This document shows positions 12,595 to 22,904 of a stretch of 64,000 nt of DNA, piece after piece. Source of the DNA: Hypericum androsaemum. Its lineage: Eukaryota; Streptophyta; Magnoliopsida; Malpighiales; Hypericaceae. The notes below the pieces were generated by a model. The model had not been told where the DNA came from. It did no database searches and worked only from the letters and a program-made list of their open reading frames with translations. The DNA lies in NCBI GenBank assembly GCA_963995505.1, contig OZ023199.1, forward strand, positions 4,769,906 through 4,833,905, in the 5' to 3' direction. A program made the translations under genes and the position numbers. Position 1 is the stretch's first letter. Every line of letters begins with the position of its first letter.

Positions 12595-13490
12595 GTCGAA
12601 ACCCTGGGTATGGATTGGGTACAGAATGCCCAGATTCCGAACCGTTCGGAATGAAGACACGCATGGACTTTTTTACAAACGTGCTAAAATACAGGGACCA
12701 AAATGAAAAAATAACGCACAAACACAGGCCGGATACAAATGCCATTATCATATAACTGCGCATGCCAGTATCACATAACTGCACATGCCAGTATCACATA
12801 ACTACACATGCCAGTGTGACCTTTTTGCAAAAATGTTAAAATACGGGGGACCAAAATGAAAAAAATTACGCGTGCCATTATCATCAATGGAGATTTGCCG
12901 TTTTTACAAAAACAAATGCCATTATCACATAACTGCACTTGCCATTATCACATAATTGCGCTTGCCGCTGCGGTCCCCCTTCACTCCAAACCGTTCGGAA
13001 TCAATTCCTTCACTCCGTACCCAATCCAAAGCCCGAAACCCCAGGGGTTGGATGGGCTTTGGATTGGGTACGGAATGCCCTATTCCGAACTGTTCGGAAT
13101 CAAGACACGCGGGGACTTTTTACAAACGCGCTAAAATATGGGGACTAAAATAAAAAAAGTCATGCATAAACACAGCCCGAATACAAATGTCATTATCACA
13201 TAACTACGCATGCCAGTATCACATAACTACGCATGCCAGTGTGACATTTTTGCAAAAATGCTAAAATATGGGGACCAAAATAAAAAAAATCAGGCGCGCC
13301 ATTCTCATAAAGGGAACTTGCCGTTTTCACAAAAACAAATACCATTATGACATAACTGCACTTGCCATTATCACATAACTGCGCTTGCCATTATCACGTA
13401 CATGCATTTGCCGCCGCGATCCTCCCTTCACTCCAAATCATGCGTAATCAATTTCTTCACTCCGTACCCAATTCAAAGCCGAAACCCCAT
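12595..13490. repeat. Tandem pair of about 445-bp units with inverted ends and short subrepeats
   Basis: Two direct copies, roughly 12595-13040 and 13040-13490. Each opens with GGATTGGGTACRGAATGCCC and a near-palindromic TTCCGAAC..GTTCGGAAT. Each then has 'gacacgc', 'aaaataygggga', and runs of a 20-bp-scale subrepeat of the form 'atcacataactgcgcatgcc', and closes with the inverse CACTCCGTACCCAATYC. The offset between matching landmarks is 425-450 bp. The shared landmarks also occur once, diverged, at 5970-6260. I cannot assign a known superfamily. Confidence 0.65.
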
Positions 13491-13541
13491 CACCTCAAAA
13501 AGTAAATCATTTAGAAACCCTGTAAAGCATGAACTAATTAT

Positions 13542-14159
13542 CAATGTTTTTAAAACCGACCCGGAAGGTGACCATAAATTTCCAAATTTTCTGGTTCGAC
13601 CGATCGGACCGGTCCGACCGTCAATCTGACCGGGACTTCTATTTGTTATTAATATTATTAAATTATGTTTACTAAATTTAATTTAGCATTAAAAAATGAT
13701 AAAATACTAAATAAGTTCACATATTTAGCAACTTTGTTATACAATTTATCCAAAACAAATCTTCAAACATGAATTAAACAAGTCTAAAAGTATAAAAAGA
13801 TGATTATGCAAGTTTTCTTGTTCAACATATTATTCCAATTCGTTTAATTTAGTTGACATATTATCAAAATTTGTTAAAAACATAAGTTTGTTGTGATCCA
13901 AAAGTGATGTATACGCTCCGAGCGTAGAAATTGAGGTTTTGTTTCTAAATTAAAGCCGATAAAATGGAAAAAATAAACACAAAATTTTCTCATCTGGGCG
14001 AATCGGGTCACCCGGAAGTACCTGATCAGATGGTCTGACAGAATTTTGGCCGGTCGGACCATTTGTTGGGTTTTTTTTACAAAAATCAAACCGGGTTTAA
14101 TCCCGGGTAGCGGTCCGACCGGTCAGACTACCAGTCGGACCGCGATTTTTAAAACATTC
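13542..14159. mobile_element. Non-autonomous hAT-type element (618 bp)
   Basis: Flanked by perfect 8-bp direct repeats CTAATTAT (13534-13541 and 14160-14167). Ends are inverted: left CAATGTTTTTAAAACCGACC, right in reverse GAATGTTTTAAAAATCGCGG. Both subterminal regions are rich in GGTCCGACCGG-type motifs. No transposase sequence is present. The larger element at 32421-33978 has the same kind of ends. Confidence 0.8.
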
Positions 14160-14379
14160 CTAATTATTAGAGTAGCGAGCCAAATTGATTCCACCAGATG
14201 GAATCACAAAATAATTAGTTTATATGTACGATTTTATTATTTTTCACGAAATTCGTACAAGTACAATGATTTCGATAGAGATGGAAAATTTTCAAAATGG
14301 AAAAAAACAACAGGCAAAAGAAAATATACTCTGATTCCGATAAAGCTGTCTAAAACCTTTTGACTACACACAGGACAAA

Positions 14380-14429
<50 letters not shown>

Positions 14430-15120
14430 ATTATTTCTCATTAATAAAGTAAATAAAATAAAGTGGATGCTAGGAATGTTGCACCCCAAATGTTAGTAAG
14501 TGAGATTTCATGTCATATGAAGAGTTTATGCTTATTAACGGAATAACTTATGGTAGTTATAAAAAAGACAAACATAAATAAATCACTTTCTTGTGAATGT
14601 GATTTCTCTAAAAATTATAGTTAACTATGCATATCGAACGATTTAACTTCTGCACTAATTAATAACTAGATTTTTAATGCCCACGTCATCAAGTACCTAA
14701 AAGTTATAATAAAGACGCATAATTAAAATTTGGTTAACACAAAAAATGTATCATTTTCTAAAATGATTATAATAACCATGTATCAATCATGTCAAACTAA
14801 TTTAACGACAGAAAAATAAAATTGAAAATGACACTTACTATAATGTGAAACTAAACCACATAAAAGCGAAATGTAATGGATAATCAAACTTATATAAGGT
14901 CTCACCACCGGCCACAAGTAGTTTTTACTCTAGCTAGCGTATTAACAAATAAAAGAGAAAATTTCACTTTTATTTTTCTTTTGTGACAAAAATTTCTTAG
15001 ATTCACGATTTTAGTTAAAAATTTTACTTAAAATATTAAAATTTGGAAATATTTGTTACCAAAAGACTATAAAACCATATGGCACTTGATTAAAAAAAAG
15101 TCAAACTACAAATTTTCACA
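14160..15120. repeat. AT-rich spacer with (AT)n microsatellite
   Basis: A pure (AT)n run spans about 14381-14427. The remainder is AT-rich with no coding signal. It lies downstream of the peroxidase exon on the minus strand, where further peroxidase exons would be expected, but none were found. Confidence 0.7.
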
Positions 15121-15126
15121 GACTAC

Positions 15127-15387
15127 CTGAACAAAGCAGTCATGGAAGTGTAGCCGAAGCAAGCCAGTGGCTTGGCCAATATCATCCTCGAACACTTTCT
15201 TGAGCTGTTTCCTGACGATGGATTCCATCTTGGGGCAACTTGAATCGTAGAATGTCAAAGAGAGCCCATTCGCTACCGGAGTTGATGACGACGATGACGA
15301 TGCCGCGGTGGCGGAGAACAAACTAGAAGCCTAAAGGAAGGAAGAAACGAGGACGAAGAAGGTAAGAGAATATTTTTCCACAGCCAT
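15127..15387 (-). pseudogene. Class III peroxidase, exon 1 only
   Basis: Secreted plant peroxidases oxidise phenolics in the apoplast using haem and H2O2. Here the minus strand from ATG at 15385-15387 reads a hydrophobic signal peptide interrupted by TAG (SSFL*ASSLF). It then gives mature sequence LTFYDSSCPKMESIVRKQL and the distal-haem motif LLRLHFHDCFVQ with Arg and His in place. The exon ends CAG followed by GTAGTC, the usual first-intron position of the family. No exon carrying the following GCDGS segment could be found downstream. A stop in the leader plus missing exons indicate a pseudogene fragment. Confidence 0.8.
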
Positions 15388-15467
15388 TGTTTTTTGATTT
15401 GTAATTAATGGATTTCCAAGCTGATCAAGTTGTTGGGTTGTGTCCTGAAGCAAGAAGTCGGGGACCT

Positions 15468-15479
15468 TATTTATATATA
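15468..15479 (-). promoter_or_regulatory. TATA-like box of the peroxidase fragment
   Basis: On the minus strand this reads TGTATATATAAATAA, about 80 bp upstream of the peroxidase ATG, with a poly-purine leader in between. Its retention suggests the promoter came with the exon. Confidence 0.45.
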
Positions 15480-15507
15480 CAGCCAAAAGATGAAACCAAA
15501 AAATTTA

Positions 15508-16520
15508 GGGAAAAGTTCACTTTAGTACCCTGTGGTATAGCCCAAAATTATTTTAGTACCCTGTAATAAAAAACTGACCAATCGAGTCATACTTATTCCA
15601 ATTAACATCAAAAAGTCCACGAGTAGTTGCTCGGACCTGCCCGAACCCTGCCAGGCCAACTTGGCCAACCACGTCACCAAAATGGCATCTCACATCTCTC
15701 TTCTCTTTCTCTCTCCTCCTTCCCCTTTCTTCTTCTTCTTCTTCTTCTTCTTGTTCCTCCCAACCTCCGAAAGAGACTCCCTACAGTGTTGCGCCACCAC
15801 CTTCTACCAACAACAGCTGGAGTCAGCCGTCTTCACCCACCTGTCGACGTCATCGTTCGCCTTCGTTCAAGTTCAGGCCGGTCGAGCCTCGCTGCTCTGT
15901 GAAAACTCCGACCCGACAGAAGGGAGGAGACCGGCATAGCGCCCGACGCACCACATCCCATTTCACAGATGACAGACTCGATTCCAAAACCCTATTTCCT
16001 AATTCCTGGCCAAAACCCGTTCATCTCCCAAGCTCATCAACCCTAATTCCTCTTGCTCGACCTGAACCCGGCCAGTCGAGGGCCAGCGGGTTCCTCTCCT
16101 CGACCTCGGCAGGTTCCTCTCCCAAGCCACCGCCACCACCACCTGGTTCCAACTGCTTCAATTCGATTTTGTGATTGGCGATGCTTTTTGCAGGCCTCTG
16201 ACGAGCCTGGAGGCGATGCTTGCAGCCACTGGGTCGCCGGAGAGGAACCCGCAAAGGTCGAGGAGATGCTTACGAACTGGGTCATCGGAGAAGTCCACCC
16301 CAGCTATGAAAAGCTGCCTCTTTTTTAAGTTCTCATCTTTGTACTTGGTAGGGGTTTTCTCCTTTTTTTTTCTCGTGAAAACAAGGTGAAGAGCTTTTGG
16401 GGGATGTTTCTGGGTTTTGGTGGTTGAGTATTTTTTTTCAGTTTTGTTTTTGGGTGGGAGGAGGAAGAGGAAGAAGAAGAAGAGAGGGAAAAGATCTACG
16501 TGGCGTCACGTCATTAGAAA
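15508..16520 (+). mobile_element. Possible one-ended Mutator-like element with GC-rich cargo
   Basis: Starts GGGAAAAGTTCACTTTAGTA with repeated 'agtaccctgt' phrases, similar in style to the GGGAAAAG ends at 16946-17798 and 2765. It is followed by CT-rich and GC-rich sequence (15690-16400) unlike its AT-rich surroundings, which could be captured host DNA. Proline-rich frames here overlap on both strands and show no recognisable domain. No matching right end was found. Confidence 0.3.
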
Positions 16521-16945
16521 TCGGTGAAGTTTCCTGGGGTGGTCACATAATTCATCGCAAGAAAAATAGTATATAGACTGGATGCTTACTGGAACAAATG
16601 TGAGTCACTTTTCTCTGGATTGTGTACTTCTGTTTTTTTAATCAATGAATCTATATTTACCTCTCAAAAGAATAATAAATTATTAGCAAAGAACAACTGG
16701 TAGTTAAAAATTAAAAAGTAATGATCAACCAACCCGAATCTTGGACCCGTGGGATAGTTAGTCTATTTGGATGGGTGTAAATTAATGCGGATTCGTTGAA
16801 TGTACCTATTTTTGGAGCTGACTGCTGGTACTAGGCACGCGGCCCCAACTCTCTCTCAGTCTCTCTATTCATCCACTTTTCTTTTGTCGTTCACTTTATT
16901 TGTACAGTGTCTTAAATCAACAAGGTACAACAAGCGTATTTACGT

Positions 16946-17798
16946 GGGAAAAGAATAGATAAGTATTCTGTAGTTTTAATTTTTACAACAGGGTATTCTG
17001 TAGTTTTAAATTAGTAATTTAGTTCTTGTAGTTTTCAAAAAATTTTCCGGGCAGGTCTAGAGTAGTTATCCGTCAACATGGCCTTCGAATGTCGTCCTGT
17101 TTTGGTCCTACGTGGCTGACACGTGAGAAATATGGTTAATTATAGATTTAGTCCCCAATTTATTTATATTTTTTCATTTTGGTCCCAAGATTAATTAATA
17201 ACTAAAAAGAGAGGAAATTTAAAAGGAAACGAGAAATTAATTTCGAACGCAATAGAAACACGCCAGCTCAGCTCCTTGCCTCGAATTTGACATTCGATCC
17301 ACTGTTAAGGACGAAACGACGATGGAGAATCGCGTTACGATTTCCCCTTCCCTATCCTTTCCTTCTCCTAATTTTTTTGGTCTAAAATACAAATTCTCCA
17401 GATCGGACGGTCCAGAATCATCCACATAATCCAACGGCTCAGATCCTCTGGAGCTTATCGGCGACAACGAGCGGGTTAGCCCGGGCAATCTCCTCCCGGT
17501 CGGCCTTCTTGAAGTCGAAGCCGCAAATGTGTTTCTCCGGGTAACGGTGGGCCCTGCAGAACGTGTCTCTGCACCTGAACCCCGTGAGCCCCACGCGCTT
17601 CCTGCTCGACGCGCACCTGTTCGTGTCAGCCACGTAGGAACAAAAACGACGACGTTCGAATGCCATATTGACGGGTAGCTACCCTGAACCTGCCCGAAAT
17701 TTTTTTTGAAAACTGCAGGGACTAAATTATAATTTGAAACTACAGGGTATTCTGTTGTGAAAACGTGAAACCACATGGTACTTATCTATTCTTTTCCC
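16946..17798 (-). mobile_element. Pack-MULE-like element carrying an AN1 zinc finger
   Basis: Terminal inverted repeats of about 170 bp (16946-17123 and 17632-17798) both start GGGAAAAGAATAGATAAGTA. They share later blocks 'gggcaggt', 'gtcaayatggc' and 'ctacgtggctgacacg'. Flanks are TATTTACGT and TATTTATTT, a 9-bp target duplication with two mismatches, as expected for Mutator-like elements. The 508-bp interior (17124-17631) is not transposon coding sequence but a host gene fragment (see the ORF at 17439-17666). No transposase is present. Confidence 0.75.
17439..17666 (-). CDS. Chimeric ORF: MULE inverted-repeat start fused to AN1 zinc finger (SAP-type)
   Basis: 75 codons. The first 15 residues, [15 protein letters not shown], are encoded inside the right terminal inverted repeat. 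From NRC onward the frame is the C-terminal AN1 finger of plant stress-associated proteins: [26 protein letters not shown], then the family tail [18 protein letters not shown] and a stop. SAPs are cytosolic or nuclear regulators of abiotic stress responses, often E3-ligase-like, and normally carry an A20 finger first, which is absent here. The finger is damaged: the second cysteine of the first pair is serine (CASS), and the second pair lacks the usual CG (RCRDTFC). Zinc binding is therefore doubtful. Whether it is expressed is unknown. Confidence 0.6.
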   Translation of the reverse strand: MAFERRRFCSYVADTNRCASSRKRVGLTGFRCRDTFCRAHRYPEKHICGFDFKKADREEIARANPLVVADKLQRI

Positions 17799-18299
17799 TA
17801 TTTATTTTGATCTATGGACGATAACGTTGTGGTAAAGATCGTAATGTCCAAGAAATTATTACTATAAAACATAGGAGGGAGGTCATAGACGTTTATACAG
17901 TAAAATCAATTTTCGAAAGAACAAAAATAAATAAAATATCTTCTTTTAATTGTCCACTATAAAAAAAATCAGACAATGTTTCAAAATTGATATTAACTAC
18001 ATTCAAGATAAGTTCAAGACATATAAAGGCATTAACCAAATTTCGACTCGTTTCACTCGATCAAACGAGGTAGCAGAATTTTTACCTCTTATTTGTCATT
18101 TTTATTTCTTCTTTTCGCTAATTGTCCATACCCTTGGATTGAGGGTCTGTTTATTTTGACTGAGTTTAGAGTAGAGTATGGATATAAGTTCACTTTTAGA
18201 GGTTGAGTCTATGGTAGGGTATGAATCTATGAATTTTTATCCTACCATTACCTTTTTACCCTATTTTAGATCTTATCCTAATTATACCATAAATAGACC

Positions 18300-20693
18300 T
18301 GTTGAGTTTGGCGAGGACAAAAGTAAAAGAGAAATTATTTTTCTGTTTTGTTTCGGACTCCTAATTCGACCTAAATAGATTACTTGTTGTACAAGAGTTT
18401 GCCTATATATAAAGGCATGTTACCCAAGGGTTTTGTATTGCTTTGTGGCTTGGATCCATCAATAAAAGTTCTCTTTTTTCCTCCGTGGACGTAGGCATTA
18501 GGCAGAACCATGTAATTCTCTTGTTCCGTGTTCATTGTGCGATCTTGTTCTCTAGTTGCTGAATTCCTAACAAGTGGTATCAAGAGCTAAGGTTGGAGGA
18601 TGTCGGATCACGGCGCGAAGTTTAATCTTGTGAAGTTCGATGGTTCATCGAATTTTAGGTTATGGCAAAGGCGTGTCAAGGATCTCCTCGTGCAATAAGG
18701 AGATGGAGGCCAAGGCGGTGGCGACAATTCGCTTGTACTTGGCGGACGATGTGATGTATCACGTCATAGATGAGGAGTCACCAGCTGAGTTATGGAAGAA
18801 ATTGGAGGCAAGGTATATGTCTAAGTCTTTGTCGAACAAGCTTTATCTTAAGCAAAGATTGTACGGGCTCAAGATGGAGGAGGGGTCAGATTTGAGCCAA
18901 CACATTAATATTTTCAGTCAACTTATGAGTGACTTGAGAAAGGTTGATGTGAAGTTCGAGGAAGAAGACAATACATTGTTGCTCCTGAATTTCTTACCAG
19001 GCTCCTACGAAAATTTGGTTACAACTCGAACTTGGGGGAAGGAGTCCCTGGTGTAGGAAGATATCACAAGTGCTCTGCTAGTGTTTCATCAAAGGAGAAA
19101 AATTGGCGATGAACAAGCAGAAGGGCTGATTATGAGGGGTAGCCGATGGTCGTAGTGAAGATGGAAAAGGATCCAGGTCGAGGTCAAAGAGGTTCAAAGG
19201 AAATTGCTTCGAGTACGGAGAAAAAGGGCACATACAGAAGGATTGTCCGAGAAGAATCGGGATTGCAAGGGAAAATGATCGGGTTTCGTGAATGTGGCCT
19301 CATATTCGGACGGGTCGGATGGTGATCTTCTTTCTGTTTTATCAAGTCCAAAGCATTCTAATTTCTAGATTTTGGATAGCGCTTGCTCCTTTCACATGAC
19401 GCCCAAGAAAGGGTGGTTCGACACCTATAAGTTCGTTGATTCAGGTATGGTGACTATGGGTGATGGTTCTGCTTGTAGAATTGCTGGCATAGGAGACTTG
19501 AGAATCAAGATGTGGGATGGTGTTGAGAGGAAATTGTATGGGGTTAGGCATGTTCCAAATTTGGAGAGGAATTTGATCTCATTAGGAGCCTTGGATTGTA
19601 GCGAGTACAGCTATAAGGTTATAGGCGGGCTAATTGAGGTGGAGAAGGATGCTGTAGTGGTGATGAAGGGTGAAAGGGATGCTAGGAACATCTACAGGTT
19701 AGTGGAGAACACAGTTGTAGGTGGAGTCACCTCGTTGGGTTCCGATGGAGGGGAGAAAAGCTCTTCTGTGATGGAGCGAAGGCTTGACATGAATGGTTTG
19801 AGTGGAGTTAGGATTGGCGGAGACAAAGTTAGCAAGTTCCCGCTATGGTTGTCTAAAGGGATGTGCACGTCAAAGGTGTTGGGTAGGTTTTCCATGGAGA
19901 ATGGTAGCACCACGGGCGAATCAGATATCTCACTCAAGATCGAACGGTGGAGTTCGGGACATGTCGAGGGTTCTACTTGGTGAAACAAAAGGTTGCATGT
20001 TGTATGCTATGGTAAGTAACATTGGTTTGAGGCAAGAAGGTCTACCAGAAAAGCAGTTCGAGGTTGCGGAGCATGGGGTTGACCGAAAAATAGAGGGTGC
20101 GTCTATTAGTCACAAGGTTACTTCGGCAGGTGGACTTGCTAGTTGGGATTCAATAGAGGTTGGAGGGAAGACACCAAGCAAGCTCGGAAGCTCGAGCTTG
20201 GGGGCTGGCTCTAAGTGATTGAACAAAGGTGGTGAGAAAATTAAGATGGTCTTATTGATGGTGGTGTATCTATGGTCCGAGGTAGAATCGATGGAGTTAA
20301 ATTGGTCTTGCAAGATCTCATCTCTTCATGGGGCGGTGTTTCATCAAGGTGGAGTTTTGTTGAAGTTTGGATGGAGCTTCATGGTTTGTCCACGGGATGA
20401 TTTCTCGCCAAAGTGGAGATTGTTGAGTTTGGCGAGGACAAAAGTAAAAGAGGAATTATTTTCCTGTTTTGTTTCAGACTCCTAATTCGACCTAAATAGA
20501 TTACTTGATGTACAAGGGTTTGTCTATATATAAAGACATGTTACCAAAGGGTTTTGTATTGCTTTGTGGCTTGGATTCATCAATAAAAGTTCTCTTTTTC
20601 TCTCCGTGGACGTAGGCATTAGGCCGAACCACGTAATTCTCTTGTTCCGTGTTCATTGTGCGATCTTGTTCTCTAGTTGTTGAATTCCTAACA
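18300..20693 (+). mobile_element. Ty1-copia deletion derivative with two 273-bp LTRs
   Basis: LTRs 18300-18572 and 20421-20693 are equal in length, start TGTTGAGTTTGGCG and end CCTAACA, and contain a TATATATAAAG motif and AATAAAAG. The target duplication is AGACC at 18295-18299 and 20694-20698. A primer binding site TGGTATCAAGAGCT (initiator tRNA-Met type) starts at 18575. A polypurine tract CAAAGTGGAGAT directly precedes the right LTR. The interior has gag and protease only, with integrase and reverse transcriptase deleted, so the copy is non-autonomous. LTRs differ by only a few substitutions and small indels, suggesting a fairly young insertion. Confidence 0.9.
18600..19983 (+). pseudogene. 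copia gag and protease remnant
   Basis: From ATG at 18600 the frame reads SDHGAKFNLVKFDGSSNF, then a stop shortly after. Frame 18640-19056 carries the copia gag core (LWKKLEARYMSKSLSNKLYL). The zinc knuckle near 19205 reads CFEYGEKGHIQKDC, with the second zinc cysteine changed to tyrosine. From 19372 the protease region reads DSACSFHMTPKKGWFDTY, the DSA form usual in many plant copia elements. The pre-integrase segment begins (LYGVRHVPNLERNLIS) but the sequence loses the family soon after. Frameshifts and stops rule out a working polyprotein. Confidence 0.85.
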
Positions 20694-21139
20694 AGACCCT
20701 TAGTAATATATATAATATTCACAAAATTGGTTACGTGAAGACAAGACTGATAATAATTTTCTAATGCTATATTGTATTATGTTTAAGTGAATAAGTATTC
20801 CTAATATTATTTTTTACTTGTAATAAAATTCTCAAATATTCTAAAATATGCTTCAGTTATTGATAACCATGATTATTGATGTGCGTATGAAATGTCTTGA
20901 ATTTATAATTTAAATTAATTCAAGGGTCGGAACCATGCAGACCTTGGAGATCCTGCAGATCTGTAAGGTAAAGATATGGGTCTAATAATGAAATTTTTCG
21001 AAGGTAAAAAATAAAGTACGAGTCCAAACTCTCCAGACTAGAGTATATACCCTACCCTACCTCTTCTAAAAAAAAATCTAACTCTCGAGACTAGAACATA
21101 TATCCTACCGTATCCACCCGTCGCCATCCCTAATCAGAT

Positions 21140-21588
21140 CTACTAGATATATCTGACATATTTATACAAATGGTCGGTTACGATTAAAACAAAATCAGTT
21201 ACGATTTGAACAAATACAAATCATGACCTGATTGAGAATATTTGATTACGGTCACGGTATAAAAATCGTCAATTTTTGTTAAATTGTCGATTAAATCAAA
21301 ATATAATTTTGGAAAATTTTAAATAATTTTATTATTTTTTCAAAAAGCTAAACTTGTATTTGATACGAAATCATAAAAAATAAAAATATGATTTCGGATT
21401 TAAAGTACAAAATCTAGTCAAATCTTTTTTTTTTTGTAAAGTATATATTATATGACTCCATAGAAATTGATATACAAGAGGGAGGGAACAGTACCCGGTT
21501 GTAGAGGCAAGCAACCGGTAATATTCTCCAGTATTGTTCAACCCGGTCCCCAAGTACGCTGCGATACCCACCCAAAAGAGAAAAAAAA
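21140..21588. other. AT-rich spacer
   Basis: No gene or repeat recognised. An A-rich run directly precedes the Pack-MULE at 21589. Confidence 0.5.
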
Positions 21589-22895
21589 GGGCAAATTACC
21601 CTCCTCCTAGGGTCCCTGACTTTTGGAAAATGATTGTTCCGTCCATAAGTTTTGATGATAATAGACTCTCGGGTCCCTGGCTAACGTCATCGGCTCTTTT
21701 TTTCATTTTTGGTCATGGAAATGACCAAAATACCCTTAACTTTTGACCAATAATACCAACAACCAAAAACCAACCCAAAAAATAAGATCAAACTAACCAA
21801 AATCAAGAACACAACCAAGAACATCGAGACAAACCTGGGTTTTAGTTTTACTTGAAACGACTTCATATAAAACTACCATTGAAATACAAAACTACCCTTA
21901 CACATATAAAACTAAATTAATTAATAAATGACACTAAGAACCCTTCAATACGACGCCGACAAGAGATAGGCCCAGTCTATCTCCGACGGGTACTTCTCCA
22001 GGGCGAATCCACCGGAATCGAACTCCAACGGCGACTCCTCCGGGTCCGGGAACGTTAGATCCGACAACGGAGATGACCCGCCAGAACCGCCCTCCTCCGC
22101 CACCTCAAACTTGGGCTTGGGGGCCTTCCTTCTCTTGCCGGCACCGTCGCCGGAGTTGGTCTTGGAATCCGCGAGGCTCTGGCAGATAGCCTGGAGCTTG
22201 GCGTCGACGGCGGAGTGGAGCGGCTTGTACTCGCCGAAGCTGCCCTCGACGGTGGACCCCACGTGGCGAAGGTTAGGGAAGTTGAGGCGCGCGAGGTCGC
22301 CTCTGAGCTTGTAAGCCGCCTGGTCGTAGGCCAAAGCGGCCTCCTCGGCCGTGTCGAAGGTCCCGAGCCAGAGCCGGGTCTGGTTCTTGGGCAAGCGGAT
22401 CTCCGCGACCCACTTCCCCCAGTGCCTCTGCCTGACGCCGCGGTAGAGCTTGGCGGGCTTCGGGGGAGACAGACCCAGCCGCTTCATCGGGACAGGAGTG
22501 GGGCCCAGGAGAGAGGAGTTGTGGTAGGCAGGTTGGGAGGATTGCTGGGGGGGAGGGGTAAGAGAGATTTGTGGGTATGGGAGGGTAGAAAGGGGATTTG
22601 GGGTGACGCATTCGACTTGTGCCTCGGTTTGTCTTGATGTTCTTGGTTGTGTTCTTGATTTTAGTTAGTTTGATCTTATTTTTGGGTTGGTTTTTGGTTG
22701 TTGGTGTTATTGGTCAAAGGTTAAGGGTATTTTGGTCATTTTCATGATCAAAAATGAAAAAAAAGCCGATGACGTCAGCCAGGGACCCGAGAGTCTATTA
22801 TCATCAAAATTTAGGGATTGGACAATCATTTTCCAAAAGTCAAGGACCCTAGGGGGAGGGTGACCAAACCTCAGGGACGTGAGGGTAATTTGCCC
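21589..22895 (-). mobile_element. Pack-MULE-like element carrying an AP2/ERF reading frame
   Basis: Terminal inverted repeats 21589-21835 and 22626-22895 (about 250-270 bp) are highly similar. They start GGGCAAATTACCCTC and run through TTTTGGAAAATGATTGT, TTTTGATGATAATAGACTC, 'gacgtcatcggc', 'ccaacaaccaaaaaccaacc' and 'aagaacacaaccaagaacat'. The left repeat lacks about 25 bp near its end. The element is bounded by A-runs of 8 and 9 bases, compatible with a 9-bp target duplication inside a poly-A tract. The 790-bp interior is GC-rich, unlike the flanks, and encodes only the captured transcription factor part; no transposase is present. Confidence 0.88.
21945..22487 (-). CDS. DREB/RAP2.4-like AP2 domain protein, N-terminally truncated by capture
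   Basis: 180 codons, uninterrupted, intronless. A complete AP2 DNA-binding domain lies at residues 15-71 ([19 protein letters not shown] ... [11 protein letters not shown]). It is followed by the block [20 protein letters not shown], a lysine-rich patch KRRKAPKPK, an acidic serine-rich region and a C-terminal EIDW. This order matches the RAP2.4-type (DREB A-6) group, nuclear factors binding DRE/GCC-like elements. Family members are usually around 300 aa or more. Here the frame stays open upstream ([18 protein letters not shown]) to the edge of the inverted repeat at 22626, but no in-frame ATG occurs and a TAA lies within the repeat. Translation would therefore begin at the internal Met, leaving the DNA-binding domain whole. 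If expressed it could bind DNA without the normal N-terminus; that is inference. Confidence 0.75.
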   Translation of the reverse strand: MKRLGLSPPKPAKLYRGVRQRHWGKWVAEIRLPKNQTRLWLGTFDTAEEAALAYDQAAYKLRGDLARLNFPNLRHVGSTVEGSFGEYKPLHSAVDAKLQAICQSLADSKTNSGDGAGKRRKAPKPKFEVAEEGGSGGSSPLSDLTFPDPEESPLEFDSGGFALEKYPSEIDWAYLLSASY

Positions 22896-22904
22896 AAAAA
22901 AAAA

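Larger units (their letters stand above)
18120..21132. mobile_element. Related host element of the GGGATGAC-end family, interrupted by a copia insertion
   Basis: Left part (about 18125-18299) shares phrases with 34250-34440 ('ttttgactgrgtctaggg', 'ccctattttaga'). The right part (20694-21132) shares phrases with 34780-34920 and ends CGTCGCCATCCCTA, like the right end at 35874. The two halves are separated by the copia element at 18300-20693, so this appears to be an older element split by it. The left boundary is imprecise. Confidence 0.4.

Noticed and set aside
12730..13400. Regular short repeats that could suggest a CRISPR array
   Set aside because: Units are imperfect, lack unique spacers of constant length, and lie in plant nuclear DNA; they belong to a larger tandem repeat.
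14237..14431. 64-codon frame with repeated YI dipeptides
   Set aside because: Translation of the (AT)n microsatellite.
15127..15387. Calling a complete peroxidase gene
   Set aside because: Stop in the signal peptide and no later exons found.
15627..16389. Overlapping proline- and serine-rich frames on both strands
   Set aside because: No domain, no splice context, frames open on both strands; treated as GC-rich cargo or UTR-like DNA.
22273..22611. 112-codon frame overlapping the AP2 gene on the same strand, and plus-strand frames 22111-22637
   Set aside because: Shadow frames of a GC-rich coding sequence; only the AP2 frame shows a conserved domain.
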